NCBI GenBank assembly: GCA_011833715.1 | Contig: CM022395.1 | Coordinates: 35,375,191 to 35,439,190 of the forward strand | Origin: Carcinoscorpius rotundicauda | Taxonomy: Eukaryota; Arthropoda; Merostomata; Xiphosura; Limulidae | Direction of reading: 5' to 3' | Length of the DNA stretch: 64,000 nt | In this document: one piece after another, positions 10,080-20,097 of the stretch | How the letters are laid out: the number at the start of each line of letters is the position of its first letter | Position numbering within the stretch: position 1 is the first letter of the stretch | Position numbers and translations under genes: made by a program | Notes under the pieces: generated by a model | Seen by the model: only the letters and a program-made list of their open reading frames with translations | Database searches by the model: none | What the model was told of the DNA's origin: nothing

Positions 10080-11655
10080 AAATTCACTAGTATGACAGGA
10101 GACTTGAAAGATCAGAGAATATGAAGGAAGTTAGTGAAACAGAAAATTAGAGTATCAAAAAGGATGTGAGAGAAAAGGTTGGCTGAAAATGTAAAAATTA
10201 GCAATAAGGATTTCTTTAAATTTGTTAAGGGTAAACAAAACGTTAGAATGGGGAAGAGCCCTTAAGGAATGATAAAAGAAGGCTAATATTTGATGATTAT
10301 GAGATGACTGTATTATTAAATTTGGCTTTTCCTCAGTTTTTACTTACGAAGATATGTGTAGTATTCCACATCCAGAACAGTTGAAAAATGGAAACGGGAT
10401 GATTGCATTAATTTTTAGCCGGTTATAGAAAAATTACTGGGTGGAAGAAAGTGGAAGGCTGTTTCTGGATTAATGTCAGAAGTAAGGTACTTCGGGGCCT
10501 CTTACAACCTTTGTTCTATTCGATTTACATCATTGACTTTGATGAAGGAATAATAAATAAACTGCTACAATTCTCAGACGATATTAAGGTCTTCGGTGGT
10601 GATAGCTGTAGAGAGGGTGTTGCTGATTTACAAAAAAATTAAATCATTTATTGAGTGGGAAAAATAAATGGCAGGTGGATATTTTAATTATCATAAAGGC
10701 AATATAATGCATGTGGGTTATCATAATTTCAATTATAATTTGGATAGGAGGAACCTTAACAGCGTCATGAGAGAAACGAATCTTTATGTAATGTTTGTAC
10801 TGTTGCTGTTGGTAGGGCATATAGCGTTTCTAGGTTCTGTATGTACATAAATATTAAATACAAGTCTAAAGAGGTTATACTTTTATTCTATAGGTCCCTG
10901 GTTAGGCCACATTTTAAGTATTGGGTTTGGTCTTCGTCTCTTTACCTTAGGAAAGACATTAACTGTTGGAAAGGGTGCAGAGAATGGGCTACTAGAACGG
11001 TGCCTGGAATAAAGAGGTCGTCGTAAGAAGAGGGGCTACTAGAACGGTACCTGGAATAAAGAGGTTGTCGTAAGAAGAGAGGTTACTAAAACTGTACCTG
11101 GGATGAAAAGGTTGTCGTAAGAAGAGGGGCTACTAGAACGGTACCTGGAATAAAGAGGTTGTCGTAAGAAGAGAGGTTACTAAAACTGTACCTGGGATGA
11201 AAAGGTTGTCGTAAGAAGAGAGGCTACTAGAACGGTACCTGAGATGAAGAGGTTATCATAAGAAGAGAAGTTGTGAAATATCTCGAACTGTTTTTGTTTT
11301 GAAGAAATAAAAGTTAAAGAGGAACTGATTAAGGTGTTTAAGATTGTGAAATGATTTTGTACCATATTTAAGAGTGAGAATAATAGTACTGGGGATACAG
11401 GTATAAATTTTGATAGAGTAGGAGTCATCTTCAGACAATTTCATTTTTCCATCAGATGGTTGGCCTTTGAAATGGATTGCATTCGGATGTTGCGGGGTCA
11501 GTAAATTTAAGTGAGGTTTAATTAAATCTTGATTAGTACATAATGATAAAATTTGGCTTTAAGATTCTTAATTATTTTAATTTAGTTGATGGAACAGGCG
11601 AAATGGACTAATAAGTCCCATATTGTCCCAAAACGTTATGTTATGTTTAATAGCA
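10080..11655 (+). mobile_element. CR1-like LINE relic (RT C-terminal half and 3' end)
   Basis: Broken frames show CR1-type protein blocks in order. First comes a KRLAENVK...NKDFFKFVKGKQ-like linker (about 10160-10240), then a degenerate RT with a GLLQPLFYSIYIIDFDEGII segment near 10495-10560 and FSDDIKVFGGD in place of FADDTKL. An NYHKGNIMHVGYHNFNY segment follows (about 10690-10735), then YKSKEVILLFYRSLVRPHFK and LRKDINCWKG (about 10858-10975). The final coding and 3' untranslated part resembles the fragment at 40894-41340. It was an RT/endonuclease retrotransposon and is now inactive. Confidence 0.8.
10987..11268 (+). repeat. 47-bp minisatellite inside the CR1 relic
   Basis: Six tandem 47-bp units start at 10987, 11034, 11081, 11128, 11175 and 11222. 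Units alternate between an A type (GGCTACTAGAACGGTACCTG) and a B type (GGTTACTAAAACTGTACCTG), giving a 94-bp higher-order period. The unit is CR1 coding sequence (ATRTVPGIKR). Because 47 is not a multiple of three, each unit shifts the frame. Confidence 0.92.
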
Positions 11656-11659
11656 GTTA

Positions 11660-12370
11660 TAAAAAAGGCTATTTTAAAAAATGTCAGTCTTAAATAAAGA
11701 ATTTTATCTTTAGTAATTTCGTAGCAAGTAAAACATTCTAAAGGTACAACTGTTATTATTATCATATTTTACAAATAAATCACTTTCTACAAATAGAATG
11801 ATGAGATGGCACAGGGTTACTTCATCTCGTCGGCCAAATTTTGCTAAGTGCATACACAAGTGGATAACAGATAGTTGTATGAAAAACAACTGTTACGAAA
11901 ACGTTATAACTCCTTTACTAGATGTCGTTTATGTGTATGATGCAAATATTGTGTGATTACATGTTTTGCGTATTTAAGCTGTTTATATAAATCAATTTTA
12001 TATTTTGTAATTCTTTTTATATATATTTCTTCCTCGTGACAAATTTAAGCATAATTTGAAAGCACGTGACTCAAAAAAATAAGCTATTGTTTAAAGACAA
12101 ATATTTAACGTTAACATTCTACACTGTTCTGATGACAATAAATTTCTTTTAACATATGACAATCAAATTAGAAGTTTACTTGCAAATACATGTTAAATTA
12201 TTGAATAACTAAGAAACAAAAACGGTGTATTTTGCTTGAAAAATATTTAGAATATTTTGATTATTGTGCTCGTGTTCTGCTTCATAATTTTGGAACTGGA
12301 TTTTTAACAGTATTTCCTTTTTAAACAAGTCAAATATGTTTTAATCATGTAATCGATAATTCCGATTCTG
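11660..12370. other. Unassigned AT-rich stretch
   Basis: No recognisable gene or repeat on either strand. Confidence 0.4.
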
Positions 12371-12375
12371 AGTAA

Positions 12376-12768
12376 AACACAGGCCTGCAATGGTTTTATT
12401 GTCTTAAAATGTTTACATGTTATACAGTAATCTCTGAATAAAAAAGTGATATCCATTTTTCCATCGCGTTCAAAACATCATACGTACTTTTACACAAGTG
12501 ATTCATTTTCATCAAAATCGGGTCACACTTTGTTATGTTTAACATGTTGACAATCACTTGCTATAGATTTCTTCAGACCAATCGCAACGTCAGAGTCTTA
12601 TCGATCGTTCCAGAACCTTCAAGAAACACACCACTAATATATAAACAGTTAACAGGCCACATGGCATGAGTTTTCTAGATAGTATTTGCTTATGCTTGTA
12701 CTTCAGATGATTTTTAATTTTTAATAATATTTGTTCGTCGCTATAGCAACAAGGGCATACATTTGTTT
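12376..12768 (+). mobile_element. 5' block of the multi-copy protein element (solo)
   Basis: This block aligns by eye along its whole length with 56870-57260, the region just upstream of the nearly full-length multi-copy protein pseudogene. Shared words include GCAATGGTTTT, GTGATAT-CATTTTTCCA, ATGTTGACAATCACT, AAGAAACACAC, TATATAA, GGTTAACAGGC-type and TTCTAGATAGTATTTG. Similarity ends near 12760, after codons reading F-V-A-I-A-T-R (F-V-T-T-A-I-R in the other copy). SINE 1 tail sequence (TTTCGCGCAAAACTACACGG) follows. So this is a copy truncated just inside its coding region. Confidence 0.75.
12578..12645 (+). promoter_or_regulatory. CCAAT + heat-shock-type element + TATA box
   Basis: CCAAT lies at 12578-12582. 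A perfect run of four alternating 5-bp heat-shock units (TTC at 12608, GAA at 12613, TTC at 12618, GAA at 12623) follows, and TATATAAA starts at 12638. Spacing matches the layout of animal heat-shock promoters, where HSF trimers bind nGAAnnTTCnnGAAn arrays just upstream of TATA. The motifs are seen; heat inducibility is inferred. In the related copy at 57.1 kb the TATA is kept but the array is decayed. Confidence 0.6.
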
Positions 12769-13013
12769 ATTTCGCGCAAAACTACACGGGTCAAGAGCGT
12801 ATGTAAATATATTATGTTATATTTATTATAAATTTACTTTAACTATTTGATTTTAGTAACAGATTTTTGCTTCCCGATGTGTAAAAAATGTCGAAAATGA
12901 ATATTAGTTTCAGACTCTGCGTATCCAAAATATGGAAAATCAAAACACCTTTCATGAAGCTTAAATCTGCAGACCTGTGTAATTTGTCAAGAGCCTTTTT
13001 TCCACACAAAAAA

Positions 13014-13286
13014 GGCCTGGCATGGCCATGCGCGTAAGGCGCGCGACTCGTAATCTGAGGGTCGCAGGTTCGCGCCCGCGACGCGCCAAACATGCTCGCC
13101 CTCCCAGCCGTGGGGCGTTATTATGCGACGTTCAATCCCACTTATCGTTGGTAAAAGAGTAGTCCAAGAGTTGGCGGTGGGTGGTGACGACTAGCTACCT
13201 TCCCTTTAGTCTTTACTAAATTAGGGACGGCTAGCACAGATAGCCCTCGAGTAGCTTTGTGCGAAATTCAAAAACAAACAAACAAA
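13014..13286 (+). mobile_element. SINE family 1 copy, full length with TSD
   Basis: Complete from GGCCTGGCATGGCC to the CAAAAACAAACAAACAAA tail. It is flanked by an exact 12-bp target duplication, CCACACAAAAAA, at 13002-13013 and 13287-13298. Confidence 0.93.
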
Positions 13287-13435
13287 CCACACAAAAAATC
13301 AGGTACATCAGTCACAAAGATTGTAACTCTATTGCTTATTCTATTTTTTCTTCTTATATATCTATGAATGTCTTTCTTCTTTGTTCGTTCTGTCAGAATG
13401 AATTCAAACACTACACACCTTATAGCGTACTGTGG

Positions 13436-13565
13436 ACGGCCCCTCGCTAGTACAGCGGTAAGTCTACGGATTTATAACGCTAAAATCAGGGGTCCTATTT
13501 CCCTCAGTGAATTCCGCCTGATCGCCCGATGTGGCTGTACTATAAGAAGACATAAACATTATGTG
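13436..13565 (+). mobile_element. SINE family 3 copy
   Basis: The head reads GGCCCCTCGCTAGTACAGCG then GTAAGTCTACGGATTTATAA. The body carries GCCCGATGTGGCTGTACTAT and AAGAAGACATAAAC. This is the sense-strand version of the family seen reversed at 196-325 and 50772-50880. Confidence 0.7.
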
Positions 13566-13686
13566 GATGTTTTTATTCTTTGAAATATCACGTAAAAGGA
13601 GAAAAAAAAATACGCTTCTATTATTGATCACGATGTGTAAGTTTAAAGATCGCGGTTACAAATTTATTTTAACCCTGATATACGTT

Positions 13687-13955
13687 TGTTTGTTTTTGAA
13701 CTTCGCGCAAAGCTACACGCGCTAACAATGATAGCCGTCTTCAATTTAGGAGCGTAAAACTAGAGGGTAAGCAGCTAGTCATCACCACCTACTGCCAACA
13801 CTTGAGGTACGTTTTTACCTGCGAATAGTGAGATTGACCGTCACATTATAACACCCCCATGGCTGAAACGGCGAGCATGTTTGGTGCGACCGAAATTCGA
13901 ACCCGCGACCCTCAGATTACAGTCGAGTGCTTTAACCACCTGGTCAAGCCGACCC
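13687..13955 (-). mobile_element. SINE family 1 copy
   Basis: Reverse complement of the family from tail (TTTGTTTTTGAACTTCGCGC) to head (CCACCTGGTCAAGCCGACCC). It includes the B box region (TTCGAACCCGCGACCCTCAG). Confidence 0.88.
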
Positions 13956-14002
13956 CTGATACATGTATTTTCATTTCAGCTTTTAATAACTCATATTTTT
14001 CT

Positions 14003-14262
14003 GGCCAGGTGTGGGTTAAGACGTGCGACTCCTAATCTGAGGGTCCAGGGTTCGAATTCCGGTCGCACCAAACATGCTCGCCCTTTTAGCCGTGGGGGCG
14101 TAATAATGCATTGGTCAGTCCCACTATTCGCTGGTAAAGAGTAGCCCAAGAGTTGACAATGGGTGGTGATGAGTAGTTGCCTTTCCTCTAGCCTTACAAT
14201 ACTAAATTAGAGACGGCTAGCGCAAGTACCTTTGCGCAAAATTAAAGAAAAACAAAAAAATC
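14003..14262 (+). mobile_element. SINE family 1 copy
   Basis: Head CTGGCCAGGTGTGGGTTAAG, B box GGGTTCGAATTCCGGTCGCA, then the standard body. The tail (AAATTAAAGAAAAACAAAAA) is slightly shortened. Confidence 0.9.
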
Positions 14263-14342
14263 ATTTTTTTCTTTTATGTAAATGTGTTAATATCAACTTA
14301 TGCAAGTCATATAAGTAAAGTAGTCCACTTCCATTAATATAT

Positions 14343-14470
14343 GCCCCCCAGTGGCTCAGCGGTATGTCTGTGGACTTACACGCTAAAATCCGGGTTTCGA
14401 TACCCGTGGTGGGCAGAGCACAGATAGCCCATTGTGTAGCTTTGTGCTTAATTCTAAAACAACTAACCAA
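14343..14470 (+). mobile_element. SINE family 2 copy, young, with TSD
   Basis: Starts GCCCCCCAGTGGCTCAGCGG and ends in TTTGTGCTTAATTCTAAAAC. It is flanked by an exact 13-bp duplication, TCCATTAATATAT, at 14330-14342 and 14471-14483. It is almost identical to the copies at 26215 and 40261, which suggests recent activity. Confidence 0.92.
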
Positions 14471-14887
14471 TCCATTAATATATTATACGTTTACGTTCCA
14501 ATACACAAACAAATACTGAATATAAATATTCTGAATTAAAACAGTAATTCTTTTGAAGTATCGTACAAATGTCTTTCAGTTTAATATAAACATTAAAAAA
14601 ATCTAAAAACACGTTTTAAAGCCAACACTCTCTTCAAAGTAGCAACAATATATGCTAAAAATTAACTGAACCTCAATATTCTTATACGTTTATGATAATA
14701 GGAAATAGTATCATAATTTAATCTTTATAACCACTGAAAAAGATATCTGTAATCAAGGATTGTGGGATACTGCAAAGTGACTTCATTCTGAGCTAAATAT
14801 TTAAATCTCTTTTCCACCACAGCAGAGAAATGTTAAATAGAACAAATCCTATAACTTTTTTTATCGTAAGAGCAAGCTTACCACTTG

Positions 14888-15025
14888 GATGTTATAATAT
14901 GATGGCCAATCTCACTTTTCTTTGGTAAAGTATAACTAAAAAAGTTACTGTGGATAATGTTGACAAGCTGCCTTCAGTCAGCTCTACCACTTCTCAGTTA
15001 GGAACTGCAAGCGCAAATAACACTT
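14888..15025 (+). mobile_element. Degenerate SINE family 1 body
   Basis: Contains diverged but ordered family words: GTTATAATATGATGGCCAAT, CTTTGGTAAAGTA, ACAAGCTGCCTTCAGTC, CAGTTAGGAACTGCAAGCGC. No tRNA head is left. Confidence 0.45.
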
Positions 15026-15578
15026 CAGTCATTTTATACAAATTTCCAAAAATAAATAATTAACATTAAATTTCGTTACAAAATATGTTCTCATGTCGTA
15101 GGTATCCTAATAGAGAAGTATAACAGTTACACTTTTTTATTTTTCAAGACAGAGAAAAAGGTTATATTAAAATGTAAAAGAATATGTTACATCTTGTGAT
15201 CCTAAATGTGTGCAATAAAGATTGAAACTAACACCAAAGATTTTTCTGTTTAACATTTATAGCAAAAAGCTAAAAAATAATAAAAGGTATAATAAAGTAC
15301 TTCACACATTTCCAATAGTAAAATAGAATATCACAGTAAACAAAATAAATATTTCGTGAAAAATGGTGTCTCTTAGAAAATAATTGAATATATTAATATT
15401 GCAACTGAGTGTTACTCGTTATGGACAAAGTTAAATTCGGTTTAAATATTTAAACCAAGTAAGTGATTTTAAATGAACAACAACGTTGTTTAAACATTTG
15501 TTGATGATCTAAATAAACTTATGCGTGGCCTTTTTCAATAAAAATATATTGAAATAGAAAATAAAGAATCATATAGAA
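15026..15578. other. Unassigned AT-rich stretch
   Basis: No gene or recognisable repeat seen. Confidence 0.4.
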
Positions 15579-15779
15579 CAAGGGCTTTCGAACGTCTCAA
15601 CAAAAGCCTCTCTCAACACATCCCGTGTCTTGAATGAGCCCCTCTGCCCCACCCAGTGAACCTGTATAATATATACTATGAGAACCTTGACGAGTGTTTT
15701 GTGTATTTGCTAAGTCTCCTGAAACTGTAAAAGTTTTATGTGACCCTGGGGATTGACTATCCCCAGTTAAGAACCCCTG
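15579..15779. mobile_element. hAT-type MITE, 201 bp
   Basis: The ends are imperfect inverted repeats of hAT type: CAAGGGCTTTCGAAC at the left, and CAGGGGTTCTTAACTGGGG as the reverse complement of the right end. Flanking 8-bp sequences ATATAGAA (15571-15578) and ATCTAGAA (15780-15787) match at 7 of 8 positions, the size of a hAT target duplication. No transposase is encoded. The minus-strand open frame across it is incidental. Confidence 0.75.
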
Positions 15780-15892
15780 ATCTAGAACATTAAAATATTC
15801 AAAAGCACCAGCAAAACTCAATTATTATAATTATTTTTGTTTGGAAAAACTCTTAAAGAAACTAAACATTAATCTTATTTATGATTAAGGAA

Positions 15893-16122
15893 TTTTGTTT
15901 CTTTTTGGAATTTCGCACAAAGCTACTTGAGGGCTATCTTCGCTAGCCGTCCCTAATTTAGCAGTGTAAGACTAGAGGGAAGGCAGCTAGTCATTACCAC
16001 CCACCGCCAACTTTTGGGCTACTCTTTTACCAACGAAAAGTGGGATTGACCGTCACAACATAACGCCCCCACTGCTGATAGGGCAAGCATGTTTGGTGTG
16101 ACGGGGATTCAAACCCGCGACA
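15893..16122 (-). mobile_element. SINE family 1 copy, head truncated
   Basis: Reverse complement from tail (TTTCGCACAAAGCTACTTGA) through the body to the B box (GACGGGGATTCAAACCCGCG). The rest of the tRNA head is replaced by unrelated sequence. Confidence 0.88.
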
Positions 16123-16811
16123 CTTTCAGTAATATAGGATTGCATAAGTTTAGACAACGGAATCACAGCCCTACGTAAAAAAGAAAAAAATTTTGCCAAA
16201 AACCCATAAGAATAATCGTTCTATTAAGCCAATAGTTTCAAATATAGGTTTTAGAATTGTTTTATTTAGACGTTTGAAAAAGAATTGCTGAGAAAACAAT
16301 TAAGACTAGTCCTGTCATTTATAAAAACAGAAAAAATTAAGATTTCGTGAACAAACTCATTATGTAAGTTTTGACGTTGAGACTCTGTACAGTAACATTC
16401 TTTTGCAAAAGAAAATTTGATCAGATTTGGGTGTACAAAATAGTACGATTGTACAAGATCTAAGACAATTTTAAATGTGTTTTAAAATTCTGATTTAAAA
16501 ATTTATTATTCTAAATTTAATAATACTATTATAATTATAATCAAACAGTTGGTGCTTCTGTGGACTCACATTTGACATCTAGTTTAGTAAACCTGTTTTT
16601 ACTTTTTAATGGAAAAACAATGATTTAGTAACCGTTCTGAGAGTTTTAAGCTTGTCAGATAATATCAATTGATTAGTTATATCTTCGTTATATTCTAAAA
16701 AAAAGAGCAACACACAAGTTAATTTATTTGTATAACACCTGAATATTTGTATTTGACTGACAGTTGAAGACGAAAACAATTCAAAGTTGCTTTTTTTACT
16801 TATATAATGTC
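16123..16811. other. Unassigned AT-rich stretch
   Basis: No recognisable gene or repeat on either strand. Confidence 0.4.
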
Positions 16812-17083
16812 CTGACATGGCCAGAAGGTCAAGACACTTGACTCGTAATCCGAGGATCGAGGGTTCGAATACCCGTCACACCAATCGTGCTCGCCCTTTC
16901 AGTAGTGGGAGTGTTATAATGTGTGGTCAATCCTACTATTTGTTGATACAAGAGTAGCTCAAGAGTTGACGGTTGGTGGTGATGACTAGCTCTCTTCCCT
17001 CTAATTTTACACTGCTACAATAGGGACGTCTTGTACAGATAGCCCTCGTGTAACTTTGCGCGAAATTCATAAAACAAACCAAA
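16812..17083 (+). mobile_element. SINE family 1 copy
   Basis: Head GACATGGCCAGAAGGTCAAG, anticodon arm CTTGACTCGTAATCCGAGG, B box GGGTTCGAATACCC, standard body, and tail GCGCGAAATTCATAAAACAA. Confidence 0.9.
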
Positions 17084-17239
17084 CATATATTAATACCTCT
17101 GAAAACCATTTAAAAATACTAAAGTATCATAAATCAGTGTATACATTACAGCTGTATTGACAGACTAAAATATTATTTAAGATAATTTGGTATTTATTTT
17201 ATAATGCTCGTCATATTGTTTCTAACTATAATTATTTTT

Positions 17240-17750
17240 ATAAGGAAATAGAAAGTGTGTAAAATGTCTTCTTAAGAATTGTTTTATCTATCTTTACTTG
17301 ATAATATTTTAAAACATTTTCTGAAAAAGAATGTAAGCCTCTCGTAAAATACCTTTTGACGTGCCCGAATTGTCATTTCACGTAAATATATCGTTAATGA
17401 ATAAAATTCTGAAAATTCAGAATGTTTTCAATATAAAGGACAGATTTAACAAACTTCAACGTTCTTTGGTTGTTTATCGATATATTTGTTATCGACGTCG
17501 ACGTGATTATATCGAATCAACTATTCGTTGTTTAAAACAGCGTATAGAAAAAGAAGAAATAGAAAAAGTATAATGTTGGTTATTCTTCAAGTATTTAGGT
17601 CAACAGTATAATGGAACTGCTGACGAAACAAATTTACTACGTACTTACGAAAACGAACAATGTCAAGATAAAAAAAAACTGGAGGATAAAAAACTCGAGC
17701 CTAAACCGAACCCGAACTCGTCAGTGATATACATTATATAAAAGGAATAA
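17240..17750 (+). mobile_element. Penelope-like element 3' remnant (third lineage)
   Basis: An open frame of about 70 codons (17361-17573) reads FNIKDRFNKLQRSLVVYRY then CYRRRRDYIESTIRCLKQRI. This resembles the start of the GIY-YIG nuclease of Penelope-like elements (VVY-C...C...YIGST-R-L-R), with YIEST in place of YIGST and the zinc-ligand cysteines mostly lost. Out of frame, KKLEDKKLEPKPNPNSS follows (17670-17720), similar to the usual end of such proteins. The RT core is absent. It belongs to a different lineage from the copies at 5.1 and 34 kb. Confidence 0.6.
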
Positions 17751-18049
17751 TTGTTTTTTATTATTTGTTCACGTGTGCTACTTGTTTTTATCTTGTTGTC
17801 CTAATATATTTTATTCTCTGTTGCTTTTCGAGAGTACTTGATACTTTTCTGGTGGATATTAGAACCTGGATATCACAAATGAGCCAAATAAAAGTTGAAA
17901 AAAATCATTCATCCTATATGTTAATCATAATTATATAGATTCTAAGATAAAGTACTTCACACTTTAATAAATATGAGAAACACCATCGAGTTAATTAGTT
18001 TGCGCTGCGTTACCCAAATAAAAACGCACTTTGTACTCTAGGGTGATAA

Positions 18050-18325
18050 GTTTATTTGTTTTGTTTGTTTTTGAATTTCTCACAAAGCTACTTAAGAGCT
18101 TTTTGTGCTAGCCGTCCCTAATTTAGCAGTGTAAGACTAGAGGTAAGGCAGCTAGTCATAACCACCCACCGCCAACTCTTGGGCTACTCGTTTACCAACG
18201 AATAGTGGGATTGACTGTCACATAATAACGCTGAAAGGGCGAGCATGTTTGGCGCGACGGGGATGCGAACCCGCGACCCTCAGATTACGAGTCGAACACC
18301 TTAACACGCTGGGACATGCCGGGCC
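18050..18325 (-). mobile_element. SINE family 1 copy, full length with TSD
   Basis: Reverse complement from the poly-TTTG tail to GGGACATGCCGGGCC. A 10-bp duplication AGGGTGATAA flanks it at 18040-18049 and 18326-18335. A short deletion removes part of the GCCCCCAC-GGCTG block. Confidence 0.93.
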
Positions 18326-18349
18326 AGGGTGATAAATGTTATAAAAATA

Positions 18350-18500
18350 ATCGTCCAATCCGACTATTTCGTCTGACAAAAGTATCACAAGAATTGAAAG
18401 TAAATGTTATTGTTAGTTGTTTTCTCTCTAATCTATGACTTCAAAATCAGAGGCAATTAGCCCTCCTATAGCTTAGCGCAAAATCCCACAAACAAGCGAT
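18350..18500 (+). mobile_element. Old SINE family 1 body fragment
   Basis: Diverged words in family order: CCAATCCGACTATTTCGTCT, CAAGAATTGAAAGT, TTAGCCCTCCTATAGCTTAG, then CGCAAAATC-ACAAACAAGC. It lies next to the younger opposite-strand copy. Confidence 0.5.
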
Positions 18501-19057
18501 TCGTCTTACGATCGTTTTTGATATATTCGTAAAAATTGTTTGAACACAAGACTGAACAATTATCAAAATATTATTTAAAATTCATTCGAACTTTAAGATT
18601 CTTTACCTGTCCTTTAGATTTTACGAGAATTTGGGCAACTTGAGATGTAAATACAATTTGTAATTGATGACTAAAGTTGCAATGTTACTAAATCCATACA
18701 CTCGCTTAAACTTTTACTTTTAAAAATATTAAATTAGTAATTACAATATAACAGGTTTCTACAATCGTTGCAATTTGCAATACTTAAATATTTTAGTTTT
18801 GAATTTCTTCATTTGCTTGTTGTTTGTTTACAGTATTTCACATATCTTTAGAAAAGTTTAAGGTTGTTTATGTGCTATAGTTATTGAATATTTACACAAT
18901 ATTTCCTTCAGCCTTTCTGAAAAATTCTTCTTTATGCAAGGAACATTAACTGATTTGGTAGAACCAAAGATCGCAACATCTGGTGAGACTTTTTTTTTTC
19001 TGCTGCGTTAAGCTCCAGCAATACGATTATCTGATTAAATTCATCGGGTAGGTTGTT
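18501..19057. other. Unassigned AT-rich stretch
   Basis: Nothing recognised. Confidence 0.4.
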
Positions 19058-19137
19058 ATTTGTTTCAAAATTAAGCACAAAGCTTATTTCATGGTCTTCA
19101 CATCATTGAGTACGATTACTAAAGCTGGTACTCTATT
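19058..19137 (-). mobile_element. SINE family 2 remnant
   Basis: The plus strand starts TTGTTTCAAAATTAAGCACA then AAGCTTATTTCATGG. The tail is clear, while the tRNA-like part (GATTACTAAAGCTGGTACTC) is barely recognisable. Confidence 0.4.
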
Positions 19138-19765
19138 GATTATGAAACAGAACACGTTCTGCTTCTTGAAACAACTATGTTGGCTTATCCTTACGAGGAT
19201 TGAACATACATCTTAGATACTAATGCGTGCAACAATTAAATTAAAGCATTTTTTCCTAAAGTACCGCATGGACAGAATTTTTAATTACGTATTTCATAAT
19301 ACTGGATTTTTGAAATTTGCTCTTGAGTTGAGCATAATTCGACGAACAAACGAAAAACAATTTGATTAAATATTAAGGAATATATATCCATAAAAAGCAT
19401 ATGTATTGAAACCGTTATGTAAATTAAAGTTTCGTTCAGTAAATGAAAGATAAAACACCAAAATTGGCGAATTTTAAATTTTTTTACCAATACAGAAACT
19501 CTAGATGTAATTTTAGGTTTTGTAAATTCTGCAACTAAAACATAGAATGCAGAATTATAGAACAAACTTTTTTAAAACTGATACAGCGGTCGAGTGTGAA
19601 ATATAATGTAAAGAAGCATAATGTTCGTCATATGATAACTGTTTCTGAGTACAAATACAATACAATAAAGAAATAATTCCTTCCATTCATAGAACTTATT
19701 AAACATTATCACCACTATTTGTCAAAAAAAATTATTATTCGATAGGATCTTCTATTCACTACTGA
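19138..19765. other. Unassigned AT-rich stretch
   Basis: Nothing recognised on either strand. Confidence 0.4.
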
Positions 19766-19876
19766 CGCCCCCCAGTGTCACGTGCTATATCTGGGAACTT
19801 TTACTGCTAGAAACCCGTGGTGGGCAAAGCACAGATAGGCCATTATGTAGCCTTATGCTTAATAAAAAACAGCAAC
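19766..19876 (+). mobile_element. SINE family 2 copy, internally deleted
   Basis: Begins GCCCCCCAGTGTCACG, keeps AAACCCGTGGTGGGCAAAGC and ACAGATAGGCCATTATGTAG, and ends in a CTTATGCTTAATAAAAAAC tail. Part of the A-box/B-box interval is missing. Confidence 0.75.
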
Positions 19877-20097
19877 TATCTTCCTGTCATAAATAAAAAA
19901 TTAGGATGTCTGTAATGCATAACTGTTCGCTGAATAATGATACCAAAAGAACACAGTTTTCTTTTCCACTACTCCAGTCGACAGCACAAAAATCATGATA
20001 GATTATGTATCCATCCAGTGAAATCATATCCATTTGTTAAATGATCATATCCTGAAACCCATGCAATAAAAGCCTTTGCAACAGCACTGAGGAACTA

